Below the pieces are notes generated by a model. The model saw nothing but the letters and a program-made list of their open reading frames with translations, had not been told where the DNA came from and did no database searches. DNA of 64,000 bases from Sycobia sp. Sy_11 (taxonomy: Eukaryota; Arthropoda; Insecta; Hymenoptera; Epichrysomallidae): contig JACCIC010000019.1 of NCBI GenBank assembly GCA_018907035.1, positions 3,613,001 through 3,677,000 on the forward strand. Direction: 5' to 3'. Below, one piece after another: positions 24,691 to 35,071 of this stretch (the first letter of the stretch is position 1; each line of letters begins with the position of its first letter). The translations under genes and the position numbers were made by a program.

Positions 24691-25250
24691 GCGTATCTCC
24701 TGAAGATTTCTTCGGCACATTACACGTACGTAGTGTAAGCTACTTTCCCTAATGAACTAGACCTGTATCATTTATTCAACTTTTTGTTAAATAATTAATT
24801 TTTTTTTAATCAAATTGTCGATATCTATTTTTTATATAGCTATTGTAAAGTATTATTGGTATAGTTTCATATGTATATATAATATAAGAATAATACATTT
24901 ATATCCCACATAGTTGTATGTCAAAAATATGTTAAAATGTTCTTAACTCATTTCCCATTTAACCAGCGGTAGATCTCAAAAGAAATTTATGTACCGTTTA
25001 ATTTACCATTTGTTTCATGAGACGTCAGAAACTTTATTGTCCGAATCGCTTTCTCTCACGAAACCGACCATCTGCCCAATTTTTAACAAATATTTTTACT
25101 TATCAGCCTCTAAAAGTAAAAGTAGAATAGTAATATCGTAGCATAAATAATTTATCAACCCCTTCTCAATTACAGATAATTGATGAAATTTGGTCTTTAA
25201 TCGCGATTAATCCGAAACTATACACGACCCCGTAATTAACCGAACGATGA
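24691..25250. other. AT-rich stretch
   Basis: Unique AT-rich sequence without gene or repeat signals. Confidence 0.6.
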
Positions 25251-25359
25251 GATCGAAAAATGATTAAATACCCTCGACCTCGTGGCGCGAGAGACGGAGC
25301 TCTAAAAAAAAAAAAAAATAAACGAAGACAAGCGAGCGAGAGCAAAATTCGTAATTTAC

Positions 25360-25424
25360 TTTTTTTTCTGGCAGCCCCCGGCTCTCGAACCGCTTCGAAA
25401 CCGCTAACTGTGCACCACTCCGCG
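25360..25424 (-). repeat. Possible truncated tRNA-derived SINE-like fragment
   Basis: Read on the minus strand, the segment has a TGGTGCACAGTTAGCGG stretch similar to a tRNA D-arm with A box. A GGTTCGAGAGC resembling a B box follows, then CCGGGGGCTGCC and a short A run. The A-to-B distance is far too short for a tRNA because the anticodon arm is missing. Chance similarity in GC-rich DNA is quite possible. Confidence 0.15.
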
Positions 25425-25513
25425 GTCTATAAAACAACCGCGGCGCCCACATTAGACGCCTCATTTTTGCGCCTTCGAAAGCGCGTTCAGCGTCGTGTAT
25501 TATTTTGCTCTAT

Positions 25514-25549
25514 CTTCTCTCTCTCTCTCTCTCTCTCTCCCTCTCTCTC
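25514..25549 (+). repeat. (CT)n microsatellite, imperfect
   Basis: A CT run with one CC interruption on the plus strand. Confidence 0.92.
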
Positions 25550-25752
25550 GCACCTCCTCTTCATTACCCGCCTCGCATTCGCGCATATATACGAGCGCAC
25601 GCGAACGCCGTAAACATCGGGCGGCCCGAGCTCTCGAGGCCCCGAGAGCAGCATTAAAGCGATCGCACTTGTTGACCGGGCTCGCTGCTTTCTGCGGGGC
25701 AGGGGGGGGGGAGCCGGCTCATCCTTAATATTCCCGCTGCTTCTTCATCGCT

Positions 25753-25776
25753 TCGCCGCGGAATAAACCGCGGCGA
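25753..25776. other. 9-bp GC hairpin with AATAAA loop
   Basis: TCGCCGCGG (25753-25761) and CCGCGGCGA (25768-25776) are perfect reverse complements separated by AATAAA. The stem is almost all G:C and would be stable in RNA or single-stranded DNA. The loop equals the poly(A) signal hexamer, but no transcript end can be shown. Confidence 0.75.
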
Positions 25777-25990
25777 CAGGCCGGGGCGCGGTTTTCGCAA
25801 CCGGTTGCCGACTTTAATTCCGAAGGGGCGCGCTAACGAACGTCCCCTGCTTCGGGAATCGCGCGGTAGCTCGTTTATCTGCCTCGCGCTCTCGAAAATC
25901 GAACCAGAGAAACCGTTTAACGATCGAGGAAAGTGAAAAACTGCCCCGATCGTTTTACACGAGAGCATTGAGTTACTGTGAAGTTTTCTT

Positions 25991-27000
25991 GGCGTTGCCC
26001 TTTTTTCCGTCCGATCGTAATCGATGCGAAATTTCAGGCAAATTCGTCAAACGGCGTCGAAGTTTCACAAGCAAAAAATAAAATGAAATTTCAACAACGA
26101 TCTCATTTACATATTAATTTCTAAACGATCCATTTTCAAATTTATCGTTTTTTTTGATAAATTTCCGTCGAACTAAAACTTTCAAAACTAAAAATAAAAT
26201 TAATAAAGTCAACGAAAGATTTACTTTAAAAAATCCAACGAAATGATAGAGTTTAAATGACTAAGTTGTACTAAAACGAAGAAAATATATTTTCATTTTA
26301 GCTATATCGTTGCACTGGTAATCCTTAACATGATATTCATTTGAATAATGTAATGTTTGTATTTAATGTTAGGAAAAATAGAGTAATTTCTACTCCATCG
26401 TTATTAAAAAAAAGCACTCGGAAGTCCATTAATTCGGTCCAATTTCGATTTTCGTTACTTAAAGTGTGGAATATTCATTCGTTTACTAGTAAAAATTTTA
26501 CAGTCCTTTTAGCACTGCGGAAACTCAAACCGTTTCAAAATAGAGAGATCGAGGCGATCGATCCTTGATTCTTTTTTTTTTTATTTTTGCAACTGACTCG
26601 AGAAAAAACTGCGTCGATTAAAAAAAAAAAGCGGCGCCATAGAAAAAGACGGAATTGGCACGTTATGCGCTTACGCTATATAACGGCAACTACGCGAACC
26701 CCTTAAAGCGCAGCGCTTTAGTGCTTGCGAAAGAAGTATTATGGAAAAATCACGATGTGTCTATAGGGTTCAAGGGTCGAAATAGCCGCAAGCTCGACTT
26801 ATTCGTTAAAATACTACAGAGTATAAACGTGGATATAGTCATATATTGATAATTTTAGTTATCATACATCGTCCAAAAATAAGGGAAAAATAAGCGTACA
26901 TTTTCATTTTCGTTCTAAAGGTGCAATGCATCCAATATACAAAAATGTCAACTCTTGCTTCCCTCCTAGGACACTTCTATGATCTACGATTCTCAAAGAA
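25991..27000. other. AT-rich to intermediate unique stretch
   Basis: Two plus frames of 75 and 64 codons (26341-26568, 26655-26849) lie in unbiased sequence but match no family I know. A patch at about 26650-26830 has more CpG. No repeats are seen. Confidence 0.5.
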
Positions 27001-27010
27001 AATGCGAAAC

Positions 27011-27103
27011 TTTCTATCTCTTTCTCCCTCACTCACTTCGTCCCTCCCTCCGTCTCCCTCTCTGTCTCTCTCTCTCTCCCTCTCCGTTCCTCTCTCTCTC
27101 TAT
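27011..27103 (+). repeat. Irregular pyrimidine-rich (CT/CCCT)n tract
   Basis: A CT-rich run with CCC and GT interruptions, ending in a short TATA. Confidence 0.85.
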
Positions 27104-27216
27104 ATCGACCCAATAGCCAGTGCATTCCTGATGATAAGGATCATAGAAACTATCCCCGGAAAATCTAATCAGTTGAGGATGGGAAAGATATACGAAAACT
27201 TTTAGATTTCCCATCG

Positions 27217-27219
<3 letters not shown>

Positions 27220-27272
<53 letters not shown>
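27220..27272. repeat. (TA)n microsatellite, 53 bp
   Basis: A pure TA alternation, the longest uninterrupted one in the window. Confidence 0.97.
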
Positions 27273-27275
<3 letters not shown>

Positions 27276-27348
27276 GGCGGCTGCAATAAAAAGGCAAAGT
27301 TTACCCTTATACAGTTTGGGGAATACGCCAAAGATCTGACCTGTGACG

Positions 27349-27365
27349 CGACTCGACTCGACTCG
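27349..27365 (+). repeat. Short (GACTC)n pentamer repeat
   Basis: Three tandem GACTC-type units. Confidence 0.7.
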
Positions 27366-27477
27366 ATCTGCCCCACTATCGAATGAACTATTCCCCCGCG
27401 AGCGATTCGCGCATGGCATATAATCTCGATCGCTGCTTCGATTTTTGAAAAAAAATAAAACTGGGCAATAGGGATTA

Positions 27478-27479
<2 letters not shown>

Positions 27480-27511
<32 letters not shown>

Positions 27512-27524
27512 GAGAAAGAGAGAG
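27480..27524. repeat. (CT)n joined tail-to-tail with (AG)n
   Basis: About 15 CT units meet an AGAGAAAGAGAGAG run at a CTAG centre, so the junction is a near-perfect palindrome. The plus strand switches from pure pyrimidine to purine-rich, which continues to about 27560. Confidence 0.9.
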
Positions 27525-27559
27525 CGCGTGATAGAGAAAAAGAGAGGACGAGAAGAGAA

Positions 27560-28440
27560 AATGCTGACGAGTTATGCATTTCATAACAGTCCTTAACGCC
27601 GACGAGCACGCGCCAATTTCAAATCCAATTTTTCCTCCTTTTACCGGTTTTACGACGCGCTTCTTTACAATCGTCGGAGAGCTATTCTCTCGAATGGGCG
27701 CGATAAATTGCTTATTTATTCCGTATACCTCACATTGCACACGCGCATCTATATATATATACACATATATAACGGCCAATACTCCAGTGCTATTTCTGCG
27801 CAGCACGAGCGCCGGGCATTCGCGGGGATTTATTGTATCCCCAACCTCGGCCTGCTACTCATAGATTTCATTTCGAAAGATCGAACGACTTGGGCGAAGC
27901 TACACCGCTGCATTATCCGTATAATAATGCAGGGATTTTACCAACCCGGCAATATTGACTTGATAAAAAGGAAAATTTTCTGTATCGTATACTTGGAAGA
28001 GCAGTTGGTAGATTTTGCTCCCTTCTATTATACACTAGTTACGATATAATATATATCATCTATTAGTAACGAAATTCTCTCAATTACAGTTTTCCTCACG
28101 AAATAAGTAAAAAAAACTATGCAAAATTTCGACTAAGTCGAGAAATGTTAAAAAAAAATATTGAAGAATTTTGAGTCCAGTTGAGATGTCTCGAAGTAAA
28201 ATGATCTCTCCCTCTCTTTCTCCCTCGCTGTATCTTTTTTCTCCCTCTATTGCGTGATGCGACCGGGATAGAAAGTATAGACGATGACAAGACGTGGAAC
28301 TTGAAAGTTGAAAATTTTTGTAAAGACCGCACCTAATAAGAAACTTAGAGGTCCGAAGCTTTTGAAAAGCGCTCCGCTTCAGGAATGAATAGCATTTTGG
28401 GGACACCAGATTAAAAAGCATATTTTTTTTAGCATGAAAC
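27560..28440. other. Intermediate-composition non-coding stretch
   Basis: Unique sequence with plus frames of 96 and 113 codons overlapping a 213-codon minus frame (27165-27806). The minus frame translates TA and CT repeats. A Cys/Lys-type minus frame of 113 codons (28080-28421) crosses a pyrimidine run. None resembles a known protein. Confidence 0.45.
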
Positions 28441-28468
28441 AGACTAAACTACGAACTATTTTATTTAC

Positions 28469-28473
<5 letters not shown>

Positions 28474-28517
<44 letters not shown>
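28474..28517. repeat. (TA)n microsatellite, 44 bp
   Basis: A pure TA alternation in AT-rich DNA. Confidence 0.97.
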
Positions 28518-28519
<2 letters not shown>

Positions 28520-29000
28520 GTCGTTATTCGTAAAGAGATTCTCATGCTGACTTACATTTCAAATTCTATTTTCTGCACTGTAGGCGGGCATTCCTGAAGA
28601 GAAAAGCATGTATTGAAATCTTTATGTACTAAAAATCATAATAGATTACGTTCTGTACTTATGAACTTTCCACGGACTGTGAGAAAATTTATTGGAATTA
28701 CTCATATTGGAAATATTTTATGAAAACAAGAAGTTTCCCGTTTTAAAACTCGAATCCTACATTGTCGGATTGAATATCGAACGATACTTCATTAACGTAA
28801 GTCCGACTTAGTGCTCGAAGAAGGCATAACGATGATCAAAAGGACTCTAAGATCATTATTCACTGGCTAAAGTATAAGACTCATTAAAATAACAAGTTGA
28901 ATTAGAACATAAAAGCGCAATCAATATCAAGAAAATATTAATCGCACCGCTGTGCTGGTACACGAAAAAAAAGAGGGCTTAAAATGCATTGTCTTAATTG
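28518..29000. other. AT-rich stretch
   Basis: Unique AT-rich sequence. Nothing is recognised. Confidence 0.6.
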
Positions 29001-29935
29001 TTGTTCAACCAAACAAACAAAACTTCCTTTGTATCTTCAGACGTTAACCGCATACGAACGACAATTCTAATAGTCGGCAGAACGAGAAGAACCGAGAGCA
29101 GGAAAAAAAACGGGACCCGTACGCATTTAAAACCTCGACAACTGCTCTGTGACTCGGATGCTTTGTACATTATGTATTAAAAAAAAAAAAAAAGAAGAAG
29201 AAACATCGCCATACGTCATACGTCGAAATACGGACGAAAAGAAAAGATACGATAACGTACGAAACAGTCGGGAAAAACGCCGCGTTTACGCGCGCGAGAG
29301 GATGGGCGAGGGGTCTGGGGAGGCGAGAAACGAAAGGAATATAAGGAAAAAAGAGGGGGGGGGACAATTAGGGAGGCTCTTGAATACGGCGCCCATTACG
29401 CCTGGCAATTCCGCGGGAGTATGCACTCCCGCGGCGTTAGTGCAAGCCCCGCTTCCCGAATTAGATATATATTTGCTCGTGAAAGCCGCGAGTTTTATGA
29501 GACGCTGTAAAATGCTCCGTCCAATTTACACTTCTCGACCCCCCTCCCTCCGCCAGCCCGCACAGCCAGTCTTCCCCAAGTCCTCGCTCACCCCCTTCAA
29601 CGACTCCACGGCTTTGTTCTTTGCCCTCGCCACTCTCTCTCGCTCGCTCTCTCTCTCTCTCTCTATTTCCCTTCCCCTACTTTTCTCTTTGTCCACCCGC
29701 CCCTCGGGCCCGTTCTTACACGTCTTCGCGAATCGCTCGTCCGACGCGTCAGTGCGCCAGGGCGCGAGAGGGCCGGCGCGATTGAATTCTAGACGAAATT
29801 GCAAGGGGAAGAAAAGGCTGTCTACTCTCGAAGGAGGGGGGAGGGAATACCGAACGGGGCGGGAAATCGCACCTTTTCTTCGCTTGTGCGTTTTTTTTTT
29901 TTTTGACGAAAAAAAGGAAGCGCTTTATTTGTTCC
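29001..29935. other. CpG-rich block with the longest (false) open frame
   Basis: The plus frame at 29149-30039 is 296 codons, the longest in the window. It begins in a poly-Lys run from an A-rich tract (29178-29193) and crosses CT, G-run and T-run sequence. It ends in hydrophobic low-complexity residues, and minus frames of 92 and 68 codons overlap it. No domain order or conserved motif is visible. I read it as a product of base composition. Confidence 0.5.
29632..29664 (+). repeat. (CT)n microsatellite, imperfect
   Basis: A CT run with two CG interruptions. Confidence 0.9.
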
Positions 29936-30740
29936 CGTGTTTCATAGTTCTCCAAATCTTTTTTCTTCTTATTCTAGCATTTTATTTTGAAATGTATTAT
30001 GATCCCTATATATATCCCGATAAAGTCATCAACGTATGAACAATGGAGTTTAATGACTTGGTAGTCATAATAATGTAATTAAAAGTGATTAAAGAGCAGA
30101 AAAACTATGCTTATTCTAGGAACGAGACACAAAATTTACCATATTTTATAAGTTCATTGGTTCTAATAAAAGTAACCATCCAAGAAATTTCATAAATTAA
30201 TTACAAAATAATTATTAAATATATATATTGGAGGATCAAATTGTGACAAGAAACATTAACGGTAAAAGACGGAAATTTGCACAATAAATTATTAGAAATT
30301 CAATTTCTCGAAATAGAAATAAATAGGATGAAAAATGTCCGCTCCATGAGTGGAGAAAGATGCCGTATAAAAAATTTATAATAGAGACATTAGTTCTAAC
30401 GATTCGAACGCTAATTTAATTATCATTATCTTGTATTTAAATCGCATTATCTTATATCTAATTCTGAAATCGATCAATTCTGAATAGCTCTAATTCGACT
30501 CGAGCTCAGCGTCTATCGGCCTCGTCATGTTTCAAGAAAATCTCATTGTTCTCGCACTCGTGGCCCTCGCTCCCATGACACACCCTCCGAAAAAAAAGTG
30601 AGAGAATAGCTTTGAGTGGATTGAACTTAAATTATACTTTGGCGTATTATACATACGAGCCTTTATCCCCCCCAATTGCTCCGATTAGATTTGAAAACGT
30701 GTGCTATCGTGTATCTTTACATTGTAAAATAAACAAAAAC
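29936..30740. other. AT-rich non-coding stretch
   Basis: AT-rich unique sequence with a short TA run at 30220-30229. No gene signal is seen. Confidence 0.6.
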
Positions 30741-31420
30741 CGATCAGCGCCTCGTAGTGTAGGGTATGGTAACTGAAAGAAATGTTCTTTTCCTGCATTT
30801 CAATACTGCAGATGCTTTTGGTAAGATCTGTTCGCGCTACCGTGCCGCTACTGTGCCGCGCCTCAAAATTCAGCCGCGCAGTAGAAACATTATAGAAGAA
30901 TATTTCTCGACAAGATACCGAGATAAAAAAGGAATTCTACTCGAAGCAGGAGCATATTGATTAATGAGAAAATTTACGCACGGTAATGTGGCGTAATCGG
31001 GACCTTTCGAGCGCTCAAGAAAGTTCGGGCATTACCAACTTCCAAAATTCTGTTTATCCAATTCGTATAACGGAGTATCATGGCAATAAGGCGATTAGAT
31101 CGAATCTAATCGCCGCTTGGGCAACTCCCAAAGTCGGATCGCCGTATCGGGTAACGCGAAACTTGCAGCAGCGGGCTTTGGAAACCCTTCGGCGCCCAAT
31201 ACGATATTTTAACGACAGCCCGTATGAAATCGGAGAAACGACCCTTCCGCGTATAAATATTGGCGATGAGCTATACGGTGTCGTGTTTCTCGGGGGCTCC
31301 ACGTGGATTTCTCATGGTAAAAGCCGAAAGTTAGTCCGGATAAAAGCCTTTTACGATGAAATTTGGGATTCTTAATGATGGCACAGGGATCAAATTTAGT
31401 CAGGATTGTAAGCATAACTG
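30741..31420. other. Unique block with unassigned 129-codon frame and palindrome
   Basis: Balanced composition without simple repeats. A plus frame at 30986-31375 encodes 129 codons in unbiased sequence with an ordinary residue mix. It is overlapped on the minus strand by frames of 74 and 68 codons. I see no known motif, signal peptide or splice-site pattern that fixes it as an exon. The region could instead be regulatory, since it contains a perfect 11-bp-arm palindrome at 31090-31114. Confidence 0.3.
31090..31114. promoter_or_regulatory. Palindrome of 11-bp arms, 3-nt spacer, TAATC cores
   Basis: GGCGATTAGAT and ATCTAATCGCC are perfect reverse complements separated by CGA. Each arm holds a GATTA/TAATC homeodomain-type core. 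A role as a dimer site is inference. Confidence 0.35.
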
Positions 31421-31760
31421 TCCATTTCGTGCTTGAAGTATGTCACACGATCGAACGGACGATTGCGCACGTTGCAACGAAATATTTAAATTCTAATTAG
31501 GGGGATAGAATTTCGATTGGACCAGAACTAAAAACTGTTAATGATCAGTCGCAAATGTTTAAGGATGAATTGATAAAAATAACTTCAACAACAAAAATCA
31601 CAAGCTTCTCTATTTCGTCCAAAGTAAATTTTAATTTAGTCAAAAATCGAACAGATTATTTGAGAAAAAATAGAACAAAGCGTATTTCACTGTCTTTTAT
31701 ACCGCCGTACAAAAATCTGCATAAAAAGGCGATTAAATTGATCGTGGTCCCTTGAGCACC
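31421..31760. other. AT-rich stretch
   Basis: Unique AT-rich sequence. A 66-codon plus frame is not distinctive. Confidence 0.55.
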
Positions 31761-32440
31761 ACTCGTCAATCTCCCTCTCTCACTCTCTCTCCCTCTCCAG
31801 CCTCCCTCTTCCTCTTAAAATAACGCGATGCACCGCGCCAAGTACTCGCGGACCGCGCGGCAAAGACCCGGTACACGATAATACAGTTAAGCGGACAAAA
31901 AGCCATTCATCAACGGTGCGCAAAAAAAATATCCCATCCGAGTGGTACGCGGCGCCGTCCCCCTCCCCCTCCCCACTTACGAGTCATCGAACTCCCAGCT
32001 GTCTACGAAAGAGGCCGGCGGCGAATTTTTGATAATTTCCACCCCCTCCCCTTTCGTTGTTGGACTGTTCAAAGCGCGACCGCGCGCGCGCGCAATTACG
32101 CAGCCTCTATTATTATATTACGGCTATCTTCATAAAGAGCCTCGAGTGCCTCGAAGAAGAATTAGCCGCTCGATAATTTTAACCGCCCGATCCTATTTTA
32201 CGCTCTCTCGCCGAGCTCGGCGAATCGAGGTTCGACGGTGGACGGTGGAAGTTTCCATCCAATTCGCTCGGCTGAAATACATCAGAAGTGCTTCGTCCTT
32301 GAAAGAATGTTGAACTGTCTCGCTCTCGCAGAGTTTTGCGAGCAAAACATTGCGAGCGCCCGCAATATTTTGGATTATTTTATTTTGACTTGTCGCGTTC
32401 AGGTAGAATTTACCGCTTTCTCAGAAGTTGGAACAATGCG
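31761..32440. other. CpG-rich block with pyrimidine runs
   Basis: A broken CT/CCCT tract lies at about 31770-31816, and C-rich CCCCCT repeats at about 31959-31975. The 123-codon plus frame (31942-32313) is Arg/Ser-rich and not recognised. Confidence 0.5.
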
Positions 32441-32441
32441 A

Positions 32442-32465
32442 CTCTCTCTCTCTCTCTCTCTCTCT
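32442..32465 (+). repeat. (CT)n microsatellite, short
   Basis: A pure CT alternation on the plus strand. Confidence 0.93.
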
Positions 32466-32936
32466 ACTCTCGCATTCTCTCCGCAAGTTTGTAATGCTTT
32501 ATAGATACAAGTTCACTCGCGACATTCAAGTTTTTAACCCTGTTAAAGGAAAATGTTCGAGCTCTGCTATTGCTAGATATCATTTAATACGCATTAAGAT
32601 ATCATTCAGCACGCAAATATATCAGTTCAAGACAGTCCATCAAATGATCCCATAAGATGTGAAACTTGCGAACGCGATTGTAATTTCAAATGGCTTTCAA
32701 AGACCCGACAAGCGTACCAGAAGGAACTTCCTCAAAACGTGCAAAATCTACGCACTATATCAGGCTCGGTCGATCCTCCTAAGGCGTAAAAAGTATCAGG
32801 CGTAAATATTTATGGAAACCCGGCGCGCAAGGAGTCAAATCTCGTGGAACCGACTACACAGTCGGGCAATTATAAAACTGCCTCGAGGCGCGCTCGCGAC
32901 TCGTGAACGACAATTTCAATTCCAACTGTAAAGATC

Positions 32937-32938
<2 letters not shown>
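32466..32938. other. Unique non-coding stretch
   Basis: Intermediate composition, with no repeat or gene signal. Confidence 0.55.

Positions 32939-32984
<46 letters not shown>
32939..32984. repeat. (TA)n microsatellite, 46 bp
   Basis: A pure TA alternation at the start of a CpG-rich block. Confidence 0.97.
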
Positions 32985-32986
<2 letters not shown>

Positions 32987-33850
32987 TGCATTATATGAGA
33001 GACAATCGAGCTTTCCTCGCAGTTCCGCCCGACCGTCTGGCCTATACATATATATATCCGCGCGACGACGAGACGGCGAAACGACGATGACGCAGGGAGG
33101 AGGAACTTTTCTCATTTAAAAGCCCATTTGCGCGGCGTCTTTGTCAAGTCTGTGCTCTGCGAGGGGGGCCGCGGAGAAAGTTCGTCGGAGGTAATAAGCC
33201 TTTATGACGAATATCGGCTCGTCGGGACTTGTATTGTTTTCTTTTCTTTCCCCCCGCCCCTCTTCCCTATTGCATTTCGGCGCCCGCGATTTCGCGCCGC
33301 GAAACTGAAAAGCGACTCGCGCCCGCTCGGCGGCTCGAGCTGCGCGAACGGCAGCAGAGCCCTGCGCATCTGAGCAGTTCGGTGAAATATGATAAGGCCG
33401 GCATGAGATGACGCGCATGAGATGACGGTACACTTTACATCGATACAGAGGGAAATATTTGGGGGAGGGGGGCGCGGGGTCGGTCGGCAATGAATCTTCT
33501 CGCACGTGGAGCGCCTGCGAGCGATTGCCGACAAGCGGATTTTACAAGAGTGCGCGAGGCAACGACTGCTTTCTAGTGGGGCGAACGAAGCCGCTTGGAT
33601 TTCGCGAGAATTGACTGGCGACCTTCTGTCTCGATTTGTATGCCAGGGATATATCCATGCCCATATTTATCGTCTGAGCCATATAGCATTACAGTTTAAT
33701 TTCGCAATTTTCGCAGTGGGCTCGCGAGCGCTTTGTCAGGCGACGAGCGAGTATTCGTTTGGGAGGCGCTTGCAGTTGTGCATAAAGCGCCCGAGCTCTC
33801 CAGCCAGTCCAATCCAAAAAAGCACTGTACTGTGCTTTTGATATAAAAGT
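32985..33850. other. CpG-rich block
   Basis: GC-rich unique DNA. Overlapping frames of 60-129 codons are open on both strands between 33116 and 33841, with Arg/Pro/Ser-rich products. It contains a 13-bp direct repeat at 33401-33427 and a G-rich run at about 33461-33479. No gene is assigned. Confidence 0.5.
33401..33427 (+). promoter_or_regulatory. Tandem 13-bp repeat with TGACG cores
   Basis: GCATGAGATGACG occurs at 33401-33413 and again at 33415-33427. Each unit ends in TGACG, the half-site known for CREB/ATF-type bZIP factors. Function is inference; it may be a small slippage duplication. Confidence 0.35.
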
Positions 33851-34148
33851 AAAAATAAGCGAAAATATAATAAACAATGATAATCATCAAATATATATTT
33901 TGCAACTGATCAGTGCAGAATGAAACACGATAAAAACATCGATTTCCAATAAGCATGCACGTACGTTGGAGTAAATGAGATCGCTTCGTATTTTAATATA
34001 GCAAAGCAGCTTTCCCCCATTACCTCTCGCCCCGCATATCGATATAAAATGTAGAATTTATCTACATTGGACAATCGGCGCTTAAAAAAATTAGCATTAT
34101 TAGGAATATTATCATAATATTGACATACGTCAAAAAATTATTCCATAA
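33851..34148. other. AT-rich stretch
   Basis: Unique AT-rich sequence left of the inverted-repeat element. Nothing is seen. Confidence 0.55.
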
Positions 34149-34388
34149 TATATTTAGTGCTTCACCAATACCAGGACCAAGAACAGATTTAATAAAATAT
34201 CGTCAATTTTGACATCGAGACAGCTAATAGCAGTGCTTCGCCAATAACAAGACCAAGATCAGATTTAGTGAAATATCACCTAGCATATGTACAAAAACCA
34301 AGATTATAATTTAATTGACGATACTTATTCGACACCAAGACGATATTTCATTACATCTGGTCTTGATATTGGTGAACCACTAAATATA
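34149..34388. mobile_element. MITE-like element with imperfect terminal inverted repeats
   Basis: The left arm at 34149-34204 and the right arm at 34339-34388 are imperfect reverse complements. Shared text runs TATATTTAGTG-TTCACCAATA, then GACC-AGAT, then AAATATCGTC; the left arm has a 6-nt insertion. A third, direct copy of the same module sits inside at 34231-34280. Both ends are flanked by TA, compatible with the TA target duplication of Tc1/mariner-type elements, though TA is common here. No transposase frame is present. About 240 bp is a usual size for a non-autonomous element. Confidence 0.55.
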
Positions 34389-35002
34389 TTTTTATGACGA
34401 CGCAATGCTCTGATTATAGAATAACAAAAATTTAGTTTCGAACTACTATTAAAATCAGTGTAATATTTCTGAAAAAAAAATCAAAAAATATTTCAACATA
34501 CAATTATTGAACTAAAACTAATTCAATCGTAACTATTCCATAGAATAAGCTTCCATAAAATAATAACTATAACATATCAATGATCTCTTTCTCAATATAT
34601 ATTTTAAAAACATAATTAAACCATTATATAAACACAAAAGATCACAAATTTTCAATGTTATTTTTTATCGGTACCTTTAATATTTGTAACTAACTACGTT
34701 AAATTCTTGCAGCTATAGCTTCCTTTCAAAAATCGAAGTTTATTATTCCGAAATGTGCTTCAGAATTTTCGAATTAACCGGAACTTTTCAAATACGCCCA
34801 TCGAACGCTAAAACTTTTTTTTATCTTATGCGGGCTTCTATACAGAAGAGAAAAAAAGCGGATTCTTCTTAATTGAACCGTACTATCTACACCAAAAAAA
34901 ACACTTACAAGAAAGCAATAAAATCTGAAAAACCATCTAGCCTTATACTTTCACACTAAAATTCTCCTTCGATTCGATTTTGCCGGTAGTTTGAGATTTA
35001 TT

Positions 35003-35005
<3 letters not shown>
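34389..35005. other. AT-rich non-coding stretch
   Basis: Unique AT-rich sequence with a short AGCTATAGCT palindrome at 34711-34720. No gene signal is seen. Confidence 0.6.

Positions 35006-35046
<41 letters not shown>
35006..35046. repeat. (TA)n microsatellite, 41 bp
   Basis: A pure TA alternation followed by broken ATAT/CGTATA copies to about 35071. Confidence 0.97.
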
Positions 35047-35049
<3 letters not shown>

Positions 35050-35071
35050 GTATATATACTCGTATATATAC

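Larger units (their letters stand above)
25251..25990. other. CpG-rich block with GC hairpins
   Basis: GC-rich unique sequence containing a CT tract, a 6-bp CCGCGG inverted repeat (25420-25425 and 25438-25443) and a stronger 9-bp hairpin at 25753-25776. Frames on both strands (66-117 codons) overlap and are not recognised. Confidence 0.5.

Noticed and set aside
27165..27806. 213-codon minus frame
   Set aside because: It traverses both a TA and a CT microsatellite. The non-repeat part shows no known family.
29149..30039. Longest open frame (296 codons, plus)
   Set aside because: It is built from poly-Lys, Ser-Leu and hydrophobic low-complexity segments across A-rich, CT and T-rich tracts, with opposing open frames and no domain.
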